Shown here: in pieces, positions 10,486 to 22,393 of the stretch | Position numbering within the stretch: position 1 is the stretch's first letter | How the letters are laid out: each line of letters begins with the position of its first letter | Source: Cymodocea nodosa | Lineage: Eukaryota; Streptophyta; Magnoliopsida; Alismatales; Cymodoceaceae | DNA length: 64,000 bases | NCBI GenBank assembly: GCA_036874045.1 | Contig: JAZBRI010000011.1 | Coordinates: 6,262,001 to 6,326,000, forward strand | Direction: 5' to 3' | Notes under the pieces: generated by a model | The model's database searches: none | The model's input: the letters and a program-made list of their open reading frames with translations, nothing else | What the model was told of the DNA's origin: nothing | Made by a program: the position numbers and the translations under genes

Positions 10486-12687
10486 ATGAGGAACATGACA
10501 CCTGAATTCTGGGAAGAGGCTGTTGATACATCAGAATTTCTGAAGGAATCAGAAGAATGGCACATGTGACAGAAGATCAGAAATACGACAAGAGAAAAAG
10601 AGTTACAGAAGGTAGAATTTGAACTTTTTAGATTAAGAAGAATATTAGTAGATTGTGGTATACAAATACCCTAGATAATGGAGACACGAATCAGAGTAGC
10701 AATAGAAATTACAATTAGTAAAGAAAGAAAAATCCGACCAAACAATGAAGTAGCCCTAGAGCTAATTCAACGTAAAGCCAGATTGTGGTTTAAGAAATGC
10801 ATTACTGGTCGAGGAAGTTGGGAAATATGGCAGCAGGAACAATAAGAGGCAACTGAAGAACAAGACGAGCTGACTACTGAAAGACTTGTTCTTGAGGAAC
10901 AACAGCTAGGACCTTTAGTTCCACCATTTAAGCCGTTGACACGAGCATAAATGATGGGGCCTTCGACTGAAGAAGAGTTAAAGGAATTTCAAGCACTGGT
11001 TCAAGTTGGGAAAAACCAAGGAGAATCAAAAGATTTGGCAGTGGCTAAAACACACCTAGTGTTTGATGAACTTTACAAAAAGAGGACTGTAGAAAAGTTG
11101 AAAGCCTAATATAAAATCAAAATGGAACAGCATCAAGAAGCTACTACCAAACCTGTTGTAAAAGGAGATGAGGCTGGTCCTTCGAGACCAGTAATTATAG
11201 GAAAAGTTAAACAGGAAGAGCTAGTACCTGTGGCTCGAAGGCTTGTAGAGCCTACTTTTGTAGATTTAATTTCAGAAGATGAAGAGGAAGAACAAGCACA
11301 ATTAATCAGAAAAAAGAAAGGAAAAGAAAAAATGCCGAGAAATTAAATCTGAGATACCAATGTCAACAGGGCTTGTGGAGCCAATTTTTATAAACTTGCT
11401 ATCCGATTCTGAGGAGGAGTAGTAGCAGCATGAGCAAAGACATGAAGAAAATCAGGCTGAAATTAATCTACAGCCTGTACAAGAAGAATGAACAGAAATT
11501 AGGGTTGAAACTGAATTGCCCGAGACTCCATCCTAATCTGTTACAAAATTAGAAAGAACAGTAATAGAACAGATTGGTAGTCAGGAGGAAGAAGAAAGAG
11601 TAGAAAATGAAGAGTTTGAAAGAAGCCATTTGGACAAAAATAACTTCACAGATTCCATTGAAGAGCAAGAAACTCTTCAGCAATTTATGGAAAGAATTCA
11701 AGACAAAGTGGAGAGTTCTGCTGGCTCACCACCACAGACAGAAACATAAATTCAGGAATCTGTAGAGAATGTTCAAATGCAGCCTATGTTAGAGGAAGAG
11801 CAAGTACAAACCCCTCTGGAACAACAAAGTCACCTTCCTAACCTGACTGAAACAACAATTTTGAATGAAGTACACTTTTGTAGTTAGGAAGCTTATACCA
11901 AATACCAAGAAATAAGGGGTTATGACATTATTTACAGTAGACCAGTAAATTAGGATAGAATGCAAGAAATCAAAGATCTATTTGAATTCCAAGGTCTATT
12001 GCAATTCATTTCTCAAGAGAGAGGGCATGCAGTATATGAGAATTTAGTGCCCTGTTTTTATGTAAATTTAAAAGAAAGAGAAGTAGGATTAATTTCCAAC
12101 GTGGAGGAAGTTGATGTATAGATAACACTAGAGCTTCTCCACAACATTTTTGGATTGAAGAATGAAGGACTAAAAATTTTGGAAGACACAACTACCGTCG
12201 AGTGGACTGAACAGGAAATCAAAGATTGTTTAGCTATCAATCCTAGTGTGCCTTTATTAAACAGATTGAAGCATTTAAGTGGTAAAGCACACATGGTAGC
12301 TAACATTTTGATTAAAATGTCTATCAACGATAGGGCCATGACATAGAATTAAGTCAATTTATCAAATGGGCCACATATGCAGTTGTAAACAGGATTCAAA
12401 TAAATTGGTCTCCAGTTTTTATCTCCAAGCTGAAAGTAGTAAAGAAAAAATTGTTTTATGAAGATTTGATTCCACTACTGATGGTGGACTATATCAATTT
12501 CACTAAATGGACATAAAAAAGGATCAGATCAAGAACCATTTCAGTGAAAGAATACAGAAATTTTGTAGCTGTAGAGATAGATGTACCTTCTAGAGGCATT
12601 ACAGGAGTTGTAGAAAGAATTAGTCAATTAGAACTTCAATTAGAAAAACTCTAGAAGGAAGTAGATGAACTTAGGAATAGAGATTAA
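10486..12687 (+). pseudogene. B1 ORF2: about 730-codon protein of unknown function, broken
   Basis: The start at ATG 10486 (MRNMTPEFW...) matches the B2 start. The N-terminal third is helical and charged ('RLRRILVDCGIQIP', 'NNEVALELIQRKARLWFKK'). The middle is Glu/Lys rich with a 'VDLISEDEEEE' stretch. The C-terminal third has 'FY.NL', a 'LLHNIFGLKNEG' segment and 'KHLSGKAHMVANILI', and ends in a short coiled coil ('RISQLELQLEKL'). The FYxNL...IxxxFGL pattern resembles the plant-transposon domain found in many Athila-type env-position ORFs; this is by eye and unconfirmed. There is no signal peptide or clear membrane segment, so an envelope role is not supported. Several in-frame TAG/TGA/TAA stops and one frameshift near 12140-12340 make it a pseudogene. 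Confidence 0.7.
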
Positions 12688-13626
12688 ATTGTATTGTTCG
12701 TCTACTTGTATAAAATTATATGAAATTGTATGATGTACTTGTAATGTAATTGATTCATATTAATGAATATAATTTTTCAGATGCAATTTTCATACATGTT
12801 TTGGATGTGAAATGAATGGAATTTATTGAATATTATGTAATTTGTGGAACTTTATGAATGAATATGTAACAGATTTACAATTTGCTGAATGACAGGATAA
12901 ATGCTTAAAAATTTCTATATGTTGCAAGGTAAAATGTAAATTCTGTATAACATAAAATGACCTGCAAGTTAAATCTTTATATAATATTCAAATTTAAATG
13001 AATTTTGATTAGAATGATGCATTAATGACATAGATTTAACTTTATTTCAGTTAGCAGAATGAAAAAAAAAGCAGCGAGAAATTTACGAGAGTAAACTTAG
13101 AAGTTGCTAAGTGTTAACTCAATGAAGTAAGTTCGTTGAGTTAACCGTAACTCCACGAGGTCAGTAATATAATATAAGGTCACTTCGTTGAGTTATCTGT
13201 AACTCAATGAAGTTAGTTCGTGGAGTTAGCAACAGTAACCGACTGTGTTCCGTTGAGTTATCTGTAACTCAACGAGGTTAGTTCGTGGATTAAGCAGAAT
13301 GGTTATTCTTTTAACCACAAACGAAACTTCGTCGGTTTAGTAGTTACCAAAATTTAAAATTAATAGTGGTACACGTACCCATAAAAATAGGAACCACGAT
13401 GCATGTTGCAAGACACGTTCTTGCAACGAGATTCATTCACTTTATGGATGTACATTATATATATAAATCAGAATGTTATTTACGAGTTACCAACACTTTT
13501 AAAAGAAAGGAGAATGCGTTGGAGGAATTGGAAGGAGAAGCAGCTGATTCAACTTAATCCGACAACAAATATTTACTGAATGGAAAGCTTCAGACTGGTA
13601 TGTAATTAATCTTCTACTATTTATTT
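12688..13626 (+). other. B1 spacer between ORF2 and gag: hairpins, TATA-like box, small ORF
   Basis: It contains hairpin blocks of GTTGAGTTA/TAACTCAAC and GTGGAGTTA/TAACTCCAC type (13113-13290). An inverted repeat 'ttgcaag...cttgcaa' lies near 13405. A TATATATA box is at about 13456-13468 and a 'ctggtatgt' donor-like site near 13598. A 63-codon ORF (13366-13557, MVHVPIKIG...) recurs in B2, B3 and B5. It may be a real small ORF or just a transcript leader. Confidence 0.5.
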
Positions 13627-14968
13627 ATGAGCACATGGACTCATTCTCTAAGCACTAAACGATTAATAAGAACACCTAACCAGGAATTTTCATTGCAGAG
13701 GAATCTTGGAAATTTTTCTGAACTGAACTTTAATGAAATTCTTTAGGGTGTAGCTAACATTTCTTTAAAAGAGAACGTAGAAATGGTTGTTCCAGTAGAA
13801 AAACCATTAGGAGAGATTTTGTATCCGGAATTAGTTGATGAACCTTCATGTATTCGATTGCCAAACTTTGAGAGAGATAGGTTTGAACTGAAATCTAATT
13901 ATATTAGTCAATTGCCACATTTTCATGGATTAGAAAGAGAGGATGCCTATTATTTCCTTAGAGAATTTAATGAAGTTTGTCAAATGATGAAAATGCCGAA
14001 CATGAGTATAGATACTATTAAACTTAGATATATCCCTTTTTCTTTAAAAGACACAGCTAAGAGAGTTATATACTCTGTCACCTGATTCAATTTCTACATG
14101 GACTGAATTTTTCTCTATTTTTCTGGAAAAATATTATCCAACACACCAAACGATTAAAAAGAAGAAAGAAATCTTAATGTGGAGCCAAAAACAGGGTGAA
14201 TCATTTTGGAAATATTTTGAAAGATTTAAAGATTTACTGATTCAATGTCCACATCATGCAATGAGTAAAGCACAATTAATAGGTATAATTTATGAAGGCA
14301 TGAATGTTTCAACGAAATCTTTATTAGAATCTACTTGTCAAAATGGATTTTTAAAGTTATGTAGTGAAGAAGCATGGGCATATTTAGAAAACTTTGCAAA
14401 AAGAACTGCATAGTGGGAAAATTCGGCTGAAGCTATTGCAGATAAAAAAATATTGCCAAGAGGAATGCATGAAATAGATTCAAGTACTATGCTTGAGGTG
14501 AAATTAAATGAATTAACAAAGAAAATAGAAGAGTTATCATTAAATCAAAAGCTAGCAGAAAAGAATGCAAACATAAATGATTTAGATATTATTTATGCTA
14601 GAAACCAGAGAGATAACTTGGGAAATTCTTATAATCTTAATTGGAGAAATCACCCGAATTTATCTTGGAGAAACAACAATTTCCAGGGAGGAGAAAATAT
14701 GAATGAGAAGAATATAAGTTATGAAGCATTACTAGAACAAGGATCTAGAATAGAGAAGTTAGAAAAGATAATCCAACAATTAAACAATCGTCTAGATTTT
14801 GTATTTGGAAGTGCTGCAATTCAAAATCAGAAGAGAAATATACCACTTAGACAAAAGGAACCAATGGAAGTTAGACCTACTGGGGGATTGCCAATACAAG
14901 CTATACCTAACCCTATCAATAGAACTGTTAATGAAATTGATACCTCTTCTAGGAGGGTAGCTGAATGA
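13627..14968 (+). pseudogene. gag: B1 gag (capsid), downstream of pol and ORF2
   Basis: The start at 13627 (MSTWT...) agrees with B3. 'FELKSNYISQLPHFHGLE' leads into the capsid domain: 'FLREFNEVCQMM', 'LRYIPFSLKDTAKR', 'QKQGESFWKYFERFKDLL', 'CPHHAMSKAQLIGIIYEG'. These are strong matches to the plant retrotransposon gag family. After it come a coiled coil ('LTKKIEELSLNQ') and the Athila-type 'NWRNHPNLSWRNN'. No zinc knuckle is present; it lies in the 5' ORF of the family instead. It is about 447 codons long. Damage: TAG near 13746, a frameshift near 14068, and TAG at about 14411. The ORF is followed after 190 bases by the F-box ORF. Confidence 0.85.
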
Positions 14969-15158
14969 AGCAGCATATCTGAAGCAACTATCTGTATGTA
15001 TATATGTTTTTATTTTTAGTTAATAGTATCGTAGAGTTAGTCCTTAACTCAACAAACTTAGTCTATTGAGTTATTCCTTAACTCCACGAGGGTGTGCAGT
15101 AGTTATGTTAATTTTTTGTCTTTGCTAACTTTTTGTTTGTGTTATACAGAATCAACAA
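14969..15158 (+). other. B1 gag to F-box spacer with hairpin block and candidate splice acceptor
   Basis: Hairpin-type repeats 'agttagtccttaact' and 'attgagttattccttaact' lie at 15027-15100. The pyrimidine-rich 'ttttgtttgtgttatacag' ends at 15150, eight bases before the F-box ATG, and reads as a 3' splice acceptor. B2 has 'ttatatag' at this spot; B3 has a mutated 'tatacaa'. Confidence 0.5.
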
Positions 15159-16298
15159 ATGGAATTGATGCAATTACCGTTGGATGCACTAAGGGAAGTA
15201 CTGAGTAACTTGTCAGCTAAAGATCTGTGCAGGTTGTGTTGTGTATCAAAGGAAATTAAAGACTGTATTGAAGAAAAATATTTTTAGGGACTACAAGCTG
15301 CAAAAATGACTAAGATTAGAGATGGATTCATATGGAGGTCATTTAATCGTAGTTCAAATACCCATGAATATCTGTCTATGGAAGAAACTACTGGAATTCC
15401 ACCTAATACATTAGAAGGAATAAATCATATTATGGGGATAGATGAAGGATTAATCATATACAGGACGAGACCAAGGTATGCAAGTTTATTATTACCTGAT
15501 ATTTTGATAAGAAATCCTATAACAAGAGAAGAATGGAATATAGGAAGACCTAATAGATTTGAAGTACCAACTGTAAATTGTGGATCGGCTTTAATATTTT
15601 CTGATAAAAATTCTGCAATTCCTGAAAAATTATATTATTGGAGACCTATAGGAAATTGGAGTGAAGATTTACGCTTAAGTGTATATAATTTTCTGAATAG
15701 ATCTTGGAATGAAAATATTATGATATATCTAGGACAAAAATCATTAATTAACCAAACACATGTCGTACTTGATGGATATATATATCTTGTCACAGATATT
15801 TCAATTGCATTTGGATCTGATTTATACATAGTGAGCATAGATAGTTATGATGAATATATAGAAATTTTACCTATACCGAGTGATATAGCTAAACCACCAT
15901 CTACAGAATTTAATAAAATTCAAATAGGAATGTGGTATAATGAAGAAGATGATCCTACTTTATGTCTGATAAGATGGTGGGATGAACTGATGAAATTTCA
16001 AATATGGATTATGGAAGACATAAATGAATGGAAGTGGGAAGAGGAATATATTAAAATAGATGTAGAAATAGAAACTTCTACATTACCCTGGAACCAAAAA
16101 TGATCCCTTTCTACATTTCATATCATTAATGGTAATACACTTGTATTTGGAATTTATAATATATTGCACATTTACAAATTAAGAAGGAACAAGAACTGCA
16201 TGAAAATAGAATTAATAGCAAGAAGAACTATGCCTAAAAAGTTTGCTTGGATTGATACATTTATTCCATTTGTTCCTAATTTTCAATCATGTTCTTAA
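15159..16298 (+). pseudogene. B1 F-box protein ORF carried by the retrotransposon, two stops
   Basis: Starting at ATG 15159, the first 45 residues form an F-box: 'LPLDALREVLSNL' then 'DLCRLCCVSKEIKD'. F-box proteins bind SKP1 and bring substrates to SCF ubiquitin ligases. The remaining 330 residues resemble the substrate-side region of plant F-box proteins only in general layout ('PDILIRNPITREEWNIGRPN' like 'LWNPSTRE'). It is otherwise undefined. The total is 379 codons in one frame, with TAG replacing a Gln codon after 'EKYF' (about 15285) and GGA to TGA at 16101. The ORF lies between gag and the polypurine tracts, a place shared by B2, B3 and B4, so it belongs to the element rather than to a host locus. 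Confidence 0.8.
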
Positions 16299-18070
16299 GC
16301 TGTGATTTTGTGTGTTTAATGTTGTGTGTATTCTACATTTATTTTTAGAAAAAATATAGTTTTCATTTTATTTTATAAAAGAAAAAAAAAAAACAAAATA
16401 TCAATCCAGTTTGTTGGTATCTGTTCTAAGAAACCAATTGGCTTGCTTGTGAGCCACCAAAGACATAGGAGCCTAGGTTCCACACAAGACACTGAATTAT
16501 CAATATCTGTTAAATGTTATTTTGTTATATATATATATATATATATATTTTTTATCTGTGAATGAAAAGTTTTCAGAATCAAAAATCTGAATATGTAGAA
16601 GGAGATACAAACAAATCAAGGTATGTAACTAATTACTTATCCTGAATTTTAAATCAACAAAACTGTATTCATGTCTGCTACAATTACTGTATTTACTGCC
16701 AAATCTTTTACATTGAGGACAATGCAAAATGTAGGTATGGGGGGAAGGTAATTAAAGTAGCAACCATGTAAGTTTGTTAATTAAAAAAATTAAAAATTAA
16801 AATGGTACCACAAAGTTTTGTGGAAATTGAAAATTTTTATGAACTTGCTATAACTATCCCATAATTAAGACTGTAAAATTTATATAAACTGTAATTGCTT
16901 GAATGTTATATTTAGAAGGCTATATATGATGCTATAGAATTTACTATTTATGCAAATCTAAATATAGTATCTATTTTTTTTTATGAATTTCATAAGTTTA
17001 ACAGTTTCACGATTTTAAAATGAAATTAGAATGCTTAATGAAAAATCAGTAAATTATTTGAAGTCCTGAAGGAGCTGAGATGTGAATTCTAGATTAAATG
17101 AAACACATATGATTAAAGATACATTTAATTTGACTGATTGAACTTGTAGAATGATTTATGTGTAGATCTTATTAAACTACAAAAAAAGTATGAGCTCACT
17201 ATTATGGATTCATATTTTCAGTAAATGATAGAAGCAAGACTATATGAGATTGGTGTTTTACTTCATCTGTATTAATGAAATATGTACATATACAGTATGT
17301 GATTAATGCTTTGTTTTGTGTGTGTTTAAAAAAAAAAAAAAAAGGAAAAAAGAGAAAAAAATTGAGAGTTTATTGACTTGTTTGATCACGAGCCTTTTGT
17401 ACTTGAGCAGATGGGTATGTATGGATTGTTGCCTTGAAAAAAAAAAAAAAAAGGACTCTTGAAATCTGGCAACCTAAGATCCTGATCAGATCTAGGATTA
17501 TTGACTGAAAGCTCATTACATGGGTACATTAGAAAGCTCTTGTATGATTCAAGCTTGTCAAATTAACTTTTAAAGTATAAAAAAATATATACTGTTCTGA
17601 AAGGTACAAGTGTTTTGTGAAATACAGATATCTTATGAATCGAGTATATTTTCTATTATCTAGAATTACTGAAATATGAATCTGGAATTGACTTTTGAAG
17701 TTGTTTTAATGGAGATACAATTCTTTATTCTACTTGTCTTAATCATATTGAATTGGATTGTACTTTGATTCGTATGTTGTTGAAATTTCTTCTAGAAATC
17801 TTATTGGAAAATTCAGGATGACAGATGATGAAAAGAAGAACAAACGATAATATAATTAACATTTATGTAATGATGATATACTTTGTATGTAATTTGCATA
17901 TATTCTAAGTATATTTGCAGGTTGATTACTGAAACATACAGAATATATATTTTTATGATGAACAAAAGAAAAAAAAGAAAGAAGAAGAATTAGTTCTAGC
18001 ACTTTTTGAAAGACCAATTAATTAGATCTTAGTTTGCTAAGGGACTAGCAAAATTTAGGTATGGGGGAAG
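16299..18070 (+). other. B1 3' region with two polypurine tracts (16732-16747 and 18056-18070)
   Basis: No gene is seen in 1.77 kb. The inner tract taggtatggggggaag follows 'cattgaggacaatgc', the usual Athila context. The outer tract taggtatgggggaag lies directly before the LTR start. The stretch between them is AT-rich with poly-A runs and is conserved in B2, B3 and B4. Confidence 0.7.
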
Positions 18071-19622
18071 TGTTTAGAATGAAAAAGTGCATATTATTAA
18101 TGGCTAAATGATGGTTAATTACATAATATTTAGCTTATCATATAAGAATTAAGCCATTATGTTATAATTGCATCGTTATATGCTTTAATTAGAATTATTG
18201 CTTAATTTTGGGGAATTAATGTCAATTTAGTACATTTTTGAACTATCGATAAGTTGCAGGCTATGAAATTCTTAAGTATCCGAATTTTCTGATATTTTAG
18301 ATAGTTATGTTTAACAGACCGAACATGCCGGATAGTTATGTTTAAATTACCGAACAGTTATGTTTTGAAAGAATATTTTATTATTTCCTAAAATACACGT
18401 GTCAAAACCATAATGCATGACTTAAGTGAACTTTCGGTGAGTTATCTCTAACTATCCGAAATTGCAGTTGAGCATCGAACAGTTATATGTGTAACCCTCT
18501 AAAATCTCTTTTTATTTATAAAATGGTTGACACGTGTCATGTTCTAGTAAAGTGACTTAAGTGGACTTTCGGTGAGTTACCTGTAACTATCCGAAATGCA
18601 TCTGAGCATTAGATAATTAAGTTTGTAAGTATCCAAAATTGCACCTAAGCATCGAATAGTTAAATTTATGCACGTGTTTTATTGTTAAATCAACGAAGAA
18701 AGTCCATTTAGTTATCTGTAACTCCACAGACTATTTATTTTCTAATATGCCATTGTAGCGATTGTAGAAACAGGAAAGTTGGAAGAAAAACCACGATTGC
18801 ATGTATTGCGCAGGGAGAAGAAATCATCGCCGTTGATATGAATGAAGGAAATCCAATCGATCATTCAAGTAGAAGAAGTTACTACTGAAGAAATATAAAA
18901 GAAAAGAAGAAAAAGAAGTACAGTATACGTGGTTGATTGTTGGACGGCCAATGTGTATAGAGGAGGAACACCGTGCTTTCTACAAGCAGTATCGGCAATT
19001 CTCCAAAGTACCACACCAACCATCGTTACCACCACCACCACCATAATCACCAACCATCGGAGGTCTGTGAGAATATTTTCTTGATGTCGGGTCGATTCCA
19101 AGCAAAACACGGTGCCTAACAACCGCTGTGAGGAATGATCGCATCACAAGAAGGGAAGCCATTTTCACCAAGCGCCAACTCATATTTCAGGAGATCGTAA
19201 AGCTTCTAGCCTTGACTTCGGGTTGATGCTTGTATGCTGAAGAGGAGATTATCTTGCAATTCTGGACTCACAATTCTATAGGGAGAGGAGACAAGATTGT
19301 AAGTGGTTTAATTTTCAGTGGTGTAATCGCATCGTATGTAGTGACGGAAGTATTTACTATTGATTAAGATTACTTTACATTTCACCTTTCTCCCATTTCC
19401 ATGTTCATATTAAACCAAAAATACCAAAAATAACTTATTTGCTATTGTATGTTGTATTGTTTGTGTTGTATAGTGATTAATGTTATCTTTGTCAGTGTTG
19501 TGATTGTTTTATGTTTGTTTTAGTTTTACAGTTTACTAAAATTGGTTCGTTCAAAAGACTTAAAGATTTTAATGGTTACTGTTTGAATTATCTGAATGTT
19601 AGTATTGCTTAATGATAAATCC
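18071..19622 (+). repeat. B1 3' LTR, truncated after about 1.55 kb
   Basis: It starts tgtttagaatg after the polypurine tract. It carries two CACGTG-GACTTAAG-hairpin modules (from 18396 and near 18530), a TATAAAAG box at 18894-18901, and an antisense ORF common to these LTRs. At about 19622 it switches to the reverse complement of the first 360 bases of the same LTR (the B2 stub), so its last 0.6 kb is missing. Confidence 0.82.
18894..18901 (+). promoter_or_regulatory. LTR TATA box (B1)
   Basis: The sequence tataaaag sits within 'gaagaaatataaaagaaaag'. It is conserved at the same place in the LTRs of B2 (51712-51719, minus), B3 (30110-30117 and 37434-37441) and B5 (60633-60640). In B4 it is mutated (55972-55979). 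It is the likely core promoter of family B. Confidence 0.6.
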
Positions 19623-19982
19623 ACCAAAAGTTCACTTAAGTCATGCATTATGGTTTCGACACGTGTACTTCAGGAAATAATAAAATATTCTTTTAAAACA
19701 TAACTGTTAGGTACATTAAACATAATTGTCCTGTACGTTAAATATAACTGTCCGAAATAACAAAAAATTCAAATACTCAAGAATTTCACAGCCTACAATT
19801 TACTGACAGTTCAAAAATGCACTAAATTAACATTAATTCCCCGAAATTAAGCAGATTCTTTCATTAAAGCATATAACAGTGCAATTATAACAAAATAGCT
19901 TAATTCTCATATGATAAGCTAAATATTATGCAATTTAACCATCATATAACCGTTAATATTATGCACTTTTTCATTCTAAACA
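19623..19982 (-). repeat. B2 3' LTR stub (first 360 bases of the LTR)
   Basis: The reverse complement begins tgtttagaatg and matches the start of all family B LTRs. It stops at the head-to-head joint with the B1 LTR, with only a 2-3 base overlap at the joint. Confidence 0.82.
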
Positions 19983-20862
19983 CTCCCCCCATACCTAAAT
20001 TTTGCTAGTCCCTTAGTACACTAAGATCTAATTAATTGGTCTTTCTAAAAGTGCTAGAATTAATTCTTCCTTTTTTCTTCTATTCAGCATAAGAACTTGT
20101 ATTATTATATAGATATTCTATATGTTTCAGTAATTTGTTTTAACATTGTTTTCTCCTCTTCAACCTACAAATATACTTAGAATATATGCAAATTACATAC
20201 AAAGTATATCATCATCACATAGGTGTTAATTATATTATCGTTTGTTCTTCTTTTCATCATCTGTCATCCTGAATTTTCCAATAAGATTTCTAGAAAAAAT
20301 TTCAATAACATACGAATCAAAGTACAATCCAATTCAATATGATTAAGACAAGTAGAATAAAGAATTGTATCTCCATAAAACAACTTCAAAAGTCAATTCT
20401 AGATTCATATTTCAGCAATTCTAGATAACAGAAAATATACTCGATTCATAAGATATCTGTATTTCACAAAACACTTGTATCTTTTCAAAATAGTATATGT
20501 ATTTTTGTACTTTAAAAGTTAATTTGACAAGCTTGAATCATACAAGAGCTTTCTAATGTACCCTTGTAACGAGCTTTCATTCAACAATCCCAGATCTGAT
20601 CAGGATCTTAGGTTGCCAGATTTCAAGAGTCCTTTTTTAGGTCAACAATCCTTACATACCTATCTGCTCAAGTATAAAAGGCTCGTGATTAAACAAGTCA
20701 ATAAACTCTCAAAATTTATTTTTTTTTCTCTTTTTTTTTTTTTCAAAACAAAAAACATTAATCACATATTGTATATGTACATATTTCATTAATACAGATG
20801 CAATAAAACACCAATCTCATATAGTCATGCTTCTATTATTTACTAAAAATATGAATCCATAT
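19983..20862 (-). other. B2 3' region, outer part, with polypurine tract (19983-19997)
   Basis: On the minus strand aggtatggggggag precedes the LTR. The rest matches 17180-18070 of B1. No gene is seen. It is interrupted at 20863 by copia element C1 and resumes at 28869. Confidence 0.78.
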
Positions 20863-22393
20863 TGTTAGGACCTTAAGGCTTACTAGAGGGGGGGGTGAAT
20901 GGTAAAAATTCATTTCTTAACCTTTTAGAAGTAGTTTAATGTAAAGTGATAGCAAGCATACAATAAAAGAGATCACATAGATATTTTTAGGTGGTTCACC
21001 ACTAACGGCTAGTCCACCCCCAAAGGATACTTGGGCTTCACTAAACTCTTGCAAACTTACAATCACTTACTTTAAGGTTTAAGTAAGAACCAACTAACCA
21101 TTCACTTGAGCTTCCTTGTCAAAGCTTCAATCAATCCTTTCTCTAAAGTTTTAATCCGTGTACTTCAGTAAACACTATCTTGTGAACAACAGAGTTGAAT
21201 GCGTGATGAGCTTCTGAAATTTGGTCTGTAAGTGTTGAAGATGATTTGATCTCTAAAGCTTTTCTTCTGTTGAGCTTGGTGTAAGTATATGTATGAGCAA
21301 AGCACTACTTAAATCCGTTGTCTGTATCTTGTATATATACCTGACATGTGTAACGATCATATTTTCTTCCAACGGATGTATTCTACTATACTTAATTAGA
21401 CTCTAGTCCCATATATGGTAAGTTACCATTCAGAAAGTTATTTCAAGATGTCTTACCGATTTTCCTAACCTTACGGATAGTTAGCTGTATAACTCTCCAA
21501 AGAATATCTATAACTCACCGAAAGATCACTTAAACCTTTCTACCAGGTAGGATTTCAGAATATTTACTACAAGCTGACATTCAATCGGATGCTTATAATT
21601 GTAACTTATCGAATAGTTATATAACTATCGGATAGTTGGCTACAGTAACCCTCTGTTAACTTTTCGATTGCTTCAATTCAACACGTGCATAAAAGGCTGA
21701 CTTAAGTTTCAGAAGGTTATCCCTGTAACTCACCGAAACACTTCAGGATTTTGGATAGTTATCTTTCTAACTCTCCGAAAACATATTTGATCTTCTTTCT
21801 GGAATTCTACACGTGAGAAATTCAATGACTTAAGTTTCGGATAATTAAACTGTAACTTACCGAAACTCTCTTTGAGATTTTGGATAGTTATCTAACTCTC
21901 CGATTTTTCCTTTAAGCTTTTGACTATCGACTTCTCTATTTTGCATGTGCGTAATAGGATGACTTAAGTTCCAGAAAGTTATACCTGTAACTTACCGAAA
22001 AACTCGAATAGTTATCTAACTCTCTGAAAAGAAAACTCGGATAGTTATCTAACTGTCCGACAAGTCCTTTAAGCTTTCATTCTGTATTTCTGCACGTGAT
22101 TTATTGAATGACTTAGCTTTCAGATAGTTATACCTGTAACTCTCTGAAAAGTCCTTTAAGCTTCCAGATAGTTAACTCCTTAACTATCCGATCATTCAAT
22201 TCTCCTTATCTTGAGAAATACAATTCTTAACTGTTCGATTTTCTATAGCAACATATTCTAAGATTTACTACACCTTGTTTGCTGCTTCGATTTGTCTGTC
22301 TTCTGATCTTTTTGCTGTACAGACTAATCCTGATAAATACAATTCAAAACCTTACATTGATATTTGCATTATCAAAATCTAGAGGTCCTTTCA
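20863..22393 (-). repeat. C1 3' LTR
   Basis: It matches 27342-28868. At 21682-22150 it carries four tandem modules of CACGTG (one is CATGTG), GACTTAAG (one ends AC) 17 bases further on, then an AGTTA/TAACT hairpin. The spacing is constant in all four. Confidence 0.9.

Larger units (their letters stand above)
9748..19622 (+). mobile_element. B1: family B gypsy element, 5' part removed from view by element A
   Basis: The copy begins within the integrase C-terminus, where element A inserted. It then carries spacer, ORF2, spacer, gag, spacer, F-box ORF, 3' region with two polypurine tracts, and a 3' LTR cut after about 1.55 kb. The order is the same as in B2. All ORFs have stops or frameshifts. 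Confidence 0.85.

Noticed and set aside
15159-16298. F-box ORF as an ordinary host gene hit by insertions
   Set aside because: It recurs four times at the same place of the element (the three copies with a preserved 5' side follow gag), in both orientations and different surroundings.
20855-20870. Target duplication of copia C1
   Set aside because: The flanks catat and atcaa do not match; the insertion is supported only by continuity of the B2 sequence on both sides.
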